Shown here: piece by piece, positions 59,301 to 64,000 of the stretch
Position numbering within the stretch: position 1 is the stretch's first letter
How the letters are laid out: each line of letters opens with the position of its first letter
The notes under the pieces: model-generated
What the model was told of the DNA's origin: nothing
Seen by the model: only the letters and a program-made list of their open reading frames with translations
The model's database searches: none
Assembly (NCBI RefSeq): GCF_003058165.1
Contig: NZ_QBUC01000009.1
Location: 62,001-126,000 of the forward strand
DNA from: Paenisporosarcina sp. OV554
GTDB taxonomy: Bacteria > Bacillota > Bacilli > Bacillales_A > Planococcaceae
DNA length: 64,000 bases
Reading direction: 5' to 3'
Program-made: the position numbers and the translations under genes

Positions 59301-61791
59301 TAATAAAACGTATATCGGAATGTATGTAGATTCTACTCCAGCAGATTCTACAAACCCAGCTTTATACAATTGGTCATTGATTAAAGGTGCTGATGGAAGT
59401 CAAGGAATACAAGGACCTCCAGGAGCAAATGGTCAAACATCTTATCTTCATATTGCCTATGCAACTAATTCAACCGGATCAACAGGATTCAGTACGACAG
59501 ATCCAGTGGGGAAAACCTACATTGGTACTTATACAGATTTTGTTTCTGCTGATTCGAGTAACGCATCGGTATATGCTTGGTCGCTAATAAAAGGTGATAC
59601 AGGAGCCACTGGTCCTACCGGTGCAACTGGGTCTCAGGGTGTTCAAGGTCCACCTGGAGCAAATGGACAATCCTTATATACATGGATAAAGTATGCCGAT
59701 ACGGTAGCTGGAGCAGGAATGACTGATACTCCGGCAGGAAAAACATATATCGGGTTAGCTTACAATAAGGTCACAGCGACAGAGAGCCTAACGGCCACTG
59801 ATTATGCTTGGTCATTAATTCAAGGAGCAACAGGAAATACCGGTGCAGATGGAGTCACTTATTATACCTGGGTAAAATACGGAGATTCAGCATCAGGTGC
59901 AGGTCTCTCGGATTCTCCTACAGGGAAAACATACATCGGTTTGGCTTACAATAAAACATCATCAACTGAAAGTACAACGGCAGCAGATTATACCTGGTCT
60001 CTAATAAAGGGTGATACTGGAGCAACTGGGGCAACCGGAGCTCAAGGTCCTGCTGGGGAATTAAATTTAATTAACAACCCGAACAATAGCGGAAATGTGA
60101 CAGGTTGGGTCGGAACGACATACGCGACGACTCCTTTCGTGGACGGTCGGACAGTCGGAGTTGCATTATCAACTTCAGCAGCTAGTGTTATGCGTTCATC
60201 AGATTACTTCGAGATTGAGACGAATAAGATGTATGAGTTTTCCGTTTGGCTGAAGCGAGATAACATCAATACTAACTACTTCGGGATTACAGTAATAAAT
60301 GCTGCGGGAGCAAATATTGGAGTCTATCCGATAGCTGTTGCTACAGGGGTAAAAACAGCCACATTGAATACCAACCCTTATTTCTGGTCAGGAGCTCAAT
60401 CGGCGAATGCTTGGGTACGACATGTGGGATATATTATTCCTGCTGGAGTTGATTTAACAGATCCCGAGCTCATTAAAGCTCTAGGTGAGAATGTTACTAC
60501 TATTTATCAATTTCCAGGGGATGCCGATAGAGCCTTAATGAGAATCGGTAACTACAATAACACTGTTACATCGAATCAACACATCGCCTTCCCACTAGTT
60601 AAAGAGGTTGATGTTTCCATTCTTCAAGCGAACAAGGCGAAGAACGAAGCTTTACGGACTGGAACGTTTGTAGACGGATGGTCTTATCAAGGAACCATAG
60701 AAATTGATGGCGGTAAACTGAGAGCAGATACTGTTGACGCGGCAATACTTAAAGGTGGAACGGTAATCGCTGGTGATATTATCTTCGAAGGCGAGCTTCG
60801 TGGTGCTACAGGCACATACAGTGGTCGAGTAAACATTGGGGATTACTTAACGCAAGGTAATGTTGTGATTGATTCGGAGATAGTGAATGGTGCGTATGTT
60901 CGAGTACAGTCTAAACCAACTGGGAATATAGACAATGCCACGATATTACAGGCAGGTACAATGGCAGTTGACTGGTACGATGCTGGCACAGGTATTCGTC
61001 ATACCTCTAGGCTCAAACAAATTGGTGCAATCCTTGGCTTATATCCAGAAAAGATAGGAACTACAGCTGCTACAACATTCGATATTGACCTTGATGAGGT
61101 ACAGGTAAAGAAATTTACTACTAGCGGTAAGGTAATTGTAGCAATAAATGACGATGCGATAACACTTAACTATCCTACTGGTGACAATGCTTATTTAGCA
61201 TACACCGAGAACGGAATACGTAAAGCCTACGTTGGTTATGGTGGTAATGGTGCGACACAATTCACTTTACAAAATGATAACGCTAATGGTTCACACACAC
61301 TAATGGGTCCTACAGGCGGCCACCGTGTTGACATTGACACCAACGGTAGTGATGGTCATACGCGCATTCGCGGCTCAATTGGTCCAATCATTAAATTCTT
61401 AAAAACGGCTGAAACAATACAGTTCCGTAACTTTGCAGATTCTGCTTACGCTTCTATTGTATCGTCCGGTCACACGACAGTTTCTAAAAGAGAGTATAAA
61501 AAGAATATAAGCCTATATGAAGGGGATGGACTAGGAGAGATTGTCACAACGCCAATAAGAGAATGGCAATATAATAGTGATTTCGAATGGGAAATTAAGC
61601 GATTAGGCATAATTGTAGATGAAGCACCATTAGAAGTTCTTGATCTAACAGGTGAAGGCGTTGATTCATATGCAATGGCTGCACTTGCTTGGAGAGCGAT
61701 TCAGCAACTTAGTGAAAAATTAACAACAGCGGTCGAAACTATCCAAACCCTAGAAGGGAAAATACAAATTTTAGAGGAGGCGGCAATTTAA
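56344..61791 (+). CDS. Tail-associated fibre protein with ten repeats and S74 chaperone
   Basis: An 1815-residue receptor-binding fibre. N-terminal prophage-tail/Tal domain (1-370), helical linker (425-525), ten modules of 60-90 residues with W-KYAD and DY-WSLI-G signatures joined by collagen-like G-x-y linkers (about 530-1238), a CBM-like sandwich (1240-1430), beta-helical shaft, and a C-terminal S74 peptidase (about 1710-1815; SKREYKKNI, catalytic Ser) that would chaperone trimerisation then cleave itself. GTG 56344 overlaps the Dit stop, after AAGGAGGCG. Confidence 0.92.
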   Translation: MIHILDGQTDALLGFLDGNGDKVFWDDEIEQDVIGKNIKKFTMLSSIPEATHIKDLNRLLVLHERGGWQEFVIYEHEVDDEKLHVYGVGSESGMNRKVIAPTKHEGFTLKQYVDLATSGTEWTAGYIEYAGIKTLTFDTHLLPYDFLTRVETAFKVVELSFRVEIKGSHVIGRYVDAVERIGNAYSGKEFVNAKDLIGVSKKVYNDRIVTALHAIGPEREDGTRLTAFITDEAAFQRWNYKGLHIIAIYEPETEDGDMTLDRLTQLGKAALKKRIDSVVEYSISAVDLAPVFGHEAVYLGDSVRIKDTDFNPPLYAEARIINVKRPIKRVDEDMPGEKEYIIGEVVEFKEEDVLKTFRELQKQYGLRVIKSPTAPPGNSNIIWIKTDPSSTFEVAHTWDGFEWIPITPTEAADIGAETPEGALSQALELYLNIVNTEKAHTDNKYTSIYSNVDLPTGTAKTNLLNAKTGYNTAYTNLINSINAARVDEVTTVAEKIDVDTKYNLYRGALSALATRFEEATRAIEQEKTLNSRFYTWIKYADTPTTGMSDTPEGKKYLGIAYNNETSTESSLYADYSWSLIEGEKGDTGIEGPPGDNGESLYTWIKYADDANGNGISDLPTGKKYLGISYNNLSASESSLRTDYSWSLLEGPQGIQGPSGPNGQTLYTWLKYGDSPTTGMSDVPTGKKYIGLAYNKTTPTESSTYADYAWSLIEGPTGPTGSQGIQGPVGPNGEITYVWIKYADTPTTGITDSPTGKKYLGIAYNKLTQTESTNYADYSWSLIEGPQGIAGPTGSQGIQGPQGPQGQTLYTWLKYADSPTTGMNDLPSGKAYIGLSYNKTTATESTIYGDYTWSLIKGETGNTGVQGPSGPNGESLYTWIKYGTSATGAGLTDNPANMTYIGVAYNKPTITESTTAADYTWSLIQGPQGPTGATGAQGIQGLQGIQGPTGATGIQGPVGANGVSSYTHIAYATNATGTTGFSVSDPVNKTYIGMYVDSTPADSTNPALYNWSLIKGADGSQGIQGPPGANGQTSYLHIAYATNSTGSTGFSTTDPVGKTYIGTYTDFVSADSSNASVYAWSLIKGDTGATGPTGATGSQGVQGPPGANGQSLYTWIKYADTVAGAGMTDTPAGKTYIGLAYNKVTATESLTATDYAWSLIQGATGNTGADGVTYYTWVKYGDSASGAGLSDSPTGKTYIGLAYNKTSSTESTTAADYTWSLIKGDTGATGATGAQGPAGELNLINNPNNSGNVTGWVGTTYATTPFVDGRTVGVALSTSAASVMRSSDYFEIETNKMYEFSVWLKRDNINTNYFGITVINAAGANIGVYPIAVATGVKTATLNTNPYFWSGAQSANAWVRHVGYIIPAGVDLTDPELIKALGENVTTIYQFPGDADRALMRIGNYNNTVTSNQHIAFPLVKEVDVSILQANKAKNEALRTGTFVDGWSYQGTIEIDGGKLRADTVDAAILKGGTVIAGDIIFEGELRGATGTYSGRVNIGDYLTQGNVVIDSEIVNGAYVRVQSKPTGNIDNATILQAGTMAVDWYDAGTGIRHTSRLKQIGAILGLYPEKIGTTAATTFDIDLDEVQVKKFTTSGKVIVAINDDAITLNYPTGDNAYLAYTENGIRKAYVGYGGNGATQFTLQNDNANGSHTLMGPTGGHRVDIDTNGSDGHTRIRGSIGPIIKFLKTAETIQFRNFADSAYASIVSSGHTTVSKREYKKNISLYEGDGLGEIVTTPIREWQYNSDFEWEIKRLGIIVDEAPLEVLDLTGEGVDSYAMAALAWRAIQQLSEKLTTAVETIQTLEGKIQILEEAAI
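57934..60060 (+). repeat. Ten beta/collagen modules in the fibre gene
   Basis: Ten direct repeats of about 190-270 bp. Modules 1-6 and 9-10 share W-KYAD/G and GKKYLGIAYN; modules 7-8 diverge (HIAYATN-TG). Each ends in a Gly-x-y run of 3-12 triplets. Confidence 0.9.
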
Positions 61792-61980
61792 ATGAAGATA
61801 GATATCAGCAAAATCACTGCGGCAGCCCAGGCAGAATTAGGTGCTCTGGGTATGGAAAAAATCATATTTGGACTACAACTCGAACACGTGCAAGAAGAGA
61901 ATAAACAGTTAAGAGAAGAAAATGAACAGTTAAGAGTTGAAAATGAACAACTAAAACAACCACAAGAGGCATCCGCATAG
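61792..61980 (+). CDS. Small coiled-coil phage protein
   Basis: A 62-residue protein: MKIDISKITAAAQAELGALG then a leucine-zipper-like repeat with QL-EEN every seven residues. It starts directly after the fibre stop with GGAGGCGG inside the fibre gene. It may be a fibre accessory or chaperone; no proof. Confidence 0.65.
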   Translation: MKIDISKITAAAQAELGALGMEKIIFGLQLEHVQEENKQLREENEQLRVENEQLKQPQEASA

Positions 61981-62055
61981 GGTGTCTTTATTCGTTTGCA
62001 GGATTCTCTCCTCTTTTGTCGAATATTGGATGAAAGAGAAAGGAAGGGATTAAGT

Positions 62056-62367
62056 ATGAAAGTTGAAATCAATGTAGTACCGCCAGGCGGAGGGGAAACA
62101 AACTACACCATACCTCTGGCTGAAAACTCTTATTTTATGCCTCGTGCAGGCGAGTATATTAATATTCGAGAAGAAGATGGTATGAGCGCTTTTTATGTAA
62201 GGAATATTCATTATTTTTGTGAAAAACCTCAAACTAAGTTTTTAGTTGAAAACGTGGTAATTGAGGCTGAGCCTGTATTGCTACCTGAAGGAATTGGATC
62301 AGAGGGACACAACAAGGTGTGTTTATCCATGCAAGTGAGTAAGGAATACCCAACAACAATATATTGA
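62056..62367 (+). CDS. Hypothetical phage protein
   Basis: A 103-residue, beta-rich protein from ATG 62056 (GGAAGGGAT upstream). Segments YFMPRAGEYINIREED and AFYVRNIHYFC suggest a small barrel. It ends at a terminator whose stem sequence recurs after the next gene. Not recognised. Confidence 0.55.
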   Translation: MKVEINVVPPGGGETNYTIPLAENSYFMPRAGEYINIREEDGMSAFYVRNIHYFCEKPQTKFLVENVVIEAEPVLLPEGIGSEGHNKVCLSMQVSKEYPTTIY

Positions 62368-62374
62368 ATAATTG

Positions 62375-62400
62375 AGAACGTCCAAGCGGGCGTTCTTTTT
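62375..62400 (+). terminator. Terminator, copy 1 of a duplicated pair
   Basis: AGAACGTCC / GGGCGTTCT stem, loop AAGC, then TTTTTG. Confidence 0.85.
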
Positions 62401-62463
62401 GTTTACCTGAAAAGAATTCGTCCTCTTACGTAAAATAATGAATAAATGGGGGGCGGAAAAGGT

Positions 62464-62664
62464 GTGAAGAGGATTTTTAAATTTAAGAATGGTGATCGGG
62501 TCACTGTACCTATTGCAGACCATAACTCAAAATATTGGTATGTAATCGTTAATTTACGCACAATTAAAGAAAAAGATATTCCAATCATTTTTGACATGGG
62601 GAATGGAGAAACGTATGAAAGTAGTGGTAAAGAGCTCGATTCCGTTGAATTGAAATTCAAATAA
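62464..62664 (+). CDS. Hypothetical phage protein
   Basis: A 66-residue beta-rich protein from GTG 62464 (GGGGGGCGG upstream; ATG 62446 is an alternative). It contains FKNGDRVTVPIADHNSKYWY and DIPIIFDMGNGETYE. It lies between two nearly identical terminators, like a cassette. Function unknown. Confidence 0.55.
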   Translation: MKRIFKFKNGDRVTVPIADHNSKYWYVIVNLRTIKEKDIPIIFDMGNGETYESSGKELDSVELKFK

Positions 62665-62678
62665 ATATGATTAAATTC

Positions 62679-62705
62679 AGAACGTCCAATAGGGCGTTCT
62701 TTTTG
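62679..62705 (+). terminator. Terminator, copy 2 of a duplicated pair
   Basis: The same AGAACGTCC / GGGCGTTCT stem with loop AATA and five T. Confidence 0.85.
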
Positions 62706-62728
62706 TTTTCTAAAGAAAGGGTGAGAGT

Positions 62729-63088
62729 ATGGTTCAGGAAGAGACGCAACAAAACAAGCTAATCGAAAAAATGACGGATAGCGTCAATTCATTAAACGTC
62801 AATTTTGCGAGAGTTGAGGGGAAGATAGACGCAGCTCTTGAACTGAAAAAGGACGTCGGAATGTTATCGGAAAAGCTGGATGTCCTTAAAGTTGGGCATG
62901 TGACAGCTGTTAATGAGTTGAAAGATGCCAAAGATGATATTCAAATTCTGTTTCGAAAATCTAAAGAACGTGAGCAAAAAGCAGATTCTGACCGAAAATG
63001 GGTTGTTGGTGCGATTATATCCCTATGTGGTCTAGGATTAACGGTTATTGGTCTTGGTGTAGCAGTCATTAATATGTTGATCAAATAA
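62729..63088 (+). CDS. XhlA-like hemolysin/lysis accessory protein
   Basis: A 119-residue protein: a long charged coiled coil (NKLIEKMTDSVNSLNVNF, to about residue 85) and one C-terminal membrane helix (WVVGAIISLCGLGLTVIGLGV). The architecture is that of XhlA in PBSX-like phages, which cooperates with a holin in lysis. AAAGGGTGAG is before the ATG. Immediately upstream of the holin. Confidence 0.8.
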   Translation: MVQEETQQNKLIEKMTDSVNSLNVNFARVEGKIDAALELKKDVGMLSEKLDVLKVGHVTAVNELKDAKDDIQILFRKSKEREQKADSDRKWVVGAIISLCGLGLTVIGLGVAVINMLIK

Positions 63089-63107
63089 AATTCAGGAGGA
63101 AAACAAG

Positions 63108-63356
63108 ATGAATACAAACTTACCTTTCGACAAGGGAATGGTCGTACGTACGGTTATTCTCTTTTTAGCGTGGTTGAATCAATATCTACAATTAAATGGT
63201 TACAACACTCTTCCTTTTAATGATGCACAAGTTGAGATGGGTGTTTCAGCTTTGGTTACATTTTTCGCTTCAATGTGGTCCTGGTGGAAGAATAATAACG
63301 TCCGTTATAAAGCACGACGCAACGATCAGTATTTAAAAGAAAAGGGGCTGAAATAG
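63108..63356 (+). CDS. Phage holin, SPP1 family
   Basis: An 82-residue holin: KGMVVRTVILFLAWLNQYL (helix 1) and MGVSALVTFFASMWSWWKNNN (helix 2) with a basic tail, the pattern of the SPP1 holin family. It forms membrane lesions that release endolysin. AGGAGGAAAAC precedes the ATG, and the endolysin gene starts at its stop. Confidence 0.9.
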   Translation: MNTNLPFDKGMVVRTVILFLAWLNQYLQLNGYNTLPFNDAQVEMGVSALVTFFASMWSWWKNNNVRYKARRNDQYLKEKGLK

Positions 63357-64000
63357 ATGCGTCTATTAAAACACGGATCTAAAATAGGCAACGCTACTGT
63401 CATTGTCGATATTGTTCAAAAGGGAAATCCTGAGATTCGTCCAGGCATTCCGATGAATCCAAAGTATTTTACAGACCATGATACAGGAAACTCTGGTCGT
63501 GGTGCTGATGCGAAAATGCACAATCGATATATTCACAATATGGCTAGTTATAAACCGAAAGATACAAATCACGTTTCATGGCATATTTCCTTGGATGAAA
63601 ATTTTATCATTCAACATCTTCCTTTTGATGAGCCAGCTTTCCATTGTGGTGACGGTTGGGGTCTTAATTCCGGAAACCGTACCTCTATCGGAGTAGAAAA
63701 ATGTATGCATCAGGGTGCGGATCGTAACAAGATTGAAGCGAACGCCATTGCTTTATATGTTTACTTGTTAAAAGAGTTTAAATTTCCAATTACAAGCGTT
63801 CGACCTCATCAGTCCTGGAGCGGTAAATACTGTCCCCAAGTAATTTTAAATAAATATGGTTTTTTCAAACCGTACCGAGACAAAATTGAAGCTGCTTATA
63901 AAGGAAGTCCAATTAATGTAACACCCGGAGTAAATAGCTATTTGCAAAATGGTGATACAGGTGCTGCTGTTAAGGATTTACAAGAGCATTTAATTAAAGT
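63357..64000 (+). CDS. N-acetylmuramoyl-L-alanine amidase (endolysin, 5' part)
   Basis: The first 214 codons of the phage endolysin. An Amidase_2 domain (about 25-175) has zinc/catalytic residues in NPKYFTDHDTGN, SWHISLDE, GWGLNSGNRTSIGVE and HQSWSGKYCP. A peptidoglycan-binding repeat begins at NGDTGAAVKDLQ and is cut by the window end. It would cleave the peptide from muramic acid at lysis. The ATG lies directly after the holin stop. Confidence 0.93.
   Translation, partial: MRLLKHGSKIGNATVIVDIVQKGNPEIRPGIPMNPKYFTDHDTGNSGRGADAKMHNRYIHNMASYKPKDTNHVSWHISLDENFIIQHLPFDEPAFHCGDGWGLNSGNRTSIGVEKCMHQGADRNKIEANAIALYVYLLKEFKFPITSVRPHQSWSGKYCPQVILNKYGFFKPYRDKIEAAYKGSPINVTPGVNSYLQNGDTGAAVKDLQEHLIK

Larger units (their letters stand above)
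24545..64000 (+). mobile_element. Prophage, siphovirus type, inserted in comGC (right end outside)
   Basis: At least 39.4 kb of phage genome: serine recombinase, CI/Cro switch, recombination and replication genes, late regulator, terminase, SPP1-like head genes, TP901-1-like tail genes and lysis genes, in canonical order. All essential modules visible look intact. The organisation resembles temperate phages such as Listeria A118, which integrate by a large serine recombinase into the competence gene comK. Confidence 0.95.

Noticed and set aside
57934-60060. Repeats resembling a CRISPR or minisatellite array
   Set aside because: They are in frame, of variable length, and encode protein modules with collagen-like linkers; there are no constant repeats with unique spacers.

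Overview
The window is a low-GC Bacillales chromosome segment. Gene order on the left follows the Bacillus subtilis yqfS-to-comG neighbourhood almost gene for gene, and codon and protein style suggest the Planococcaceae (Sporosarcina / Paenisporosarcina / Planococcus-like). The family assignment is an inference; I could not run a search.

Region 1 (2-24582) is host core genome: the end of nfo, a zinc-uptake operon with its Zur repressor and a clear Zur box (773-2816), then yqfW, ispG, yqfZ and a DUF1189 gene on the minus strand. A Na/phosphate symporter gene, yqgC, sodA and pbpA follow. Next is a complete pstS-C-A-B-phoU phosphate operon (11203-15592) behind a textbook four-repeat PhoP box. 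After it come rpmG, the 5-formyl-THF cyclo-ligase gene, yqgQ, an LTA-synthase-like gene, a YqgU-like lipoprotein, yqgW, yqgX and yqgY. The mgsR/spx-like gene (21875-22208) is broken by a frameshift. The comG competence operon (comGA, comGB, start of comGC) has a recognisable ComK box, but comGC is cut right after its GFTLIEM prepilin motif.

Region 2 (about 24545 to beyond 64000) is a large, apparently intact siphovirus prophage inserted in comGC. A minus-strand large serine recombinase lies at the junction. A CI-type S24 repressor follows, then a Cro-like protein; between them are three 17-bp operators, one of which is exactly the spacer of the rightward promoter. The early region encodes a Rha/ORF6C protein, an SbcC-like ATPase, RecT, a metallo-beta-lactamase-fold protein and a DnaD-like replication initiator with embedded iterons that look like the phage origin. 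RusA, small unknown proteins, a cytosine DNA methyltransferase and two minus-strand accessory genes (one Cas2-like) come next, then an ArpU/sigma-like late regulator. Late genes run in SPP1-like head order (TerS, TerL, portal, MuF, scaffold, decoration, capsid, connectors), followed by TP901-1-like tail genes. These include a probable -1 frameshift pair for the tail chaperone, a repeat-rich tape measure, an enlarged Dit, and an 1815-residue tail fibre with ten beta/collagen-like modules and an S74 chaperone. XhlA-like protein, holin and an amidase cut by the window edge close the window. The right attachment site and the rest of comGC lie outside.

Functionally, the host part couples zinc and phosphate homeostasis, cell-wall synthesis and competence. 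The prophage interrupts the competence pseudopilus gene, so transformation should be lost while it is integrated unless it excises precisely.
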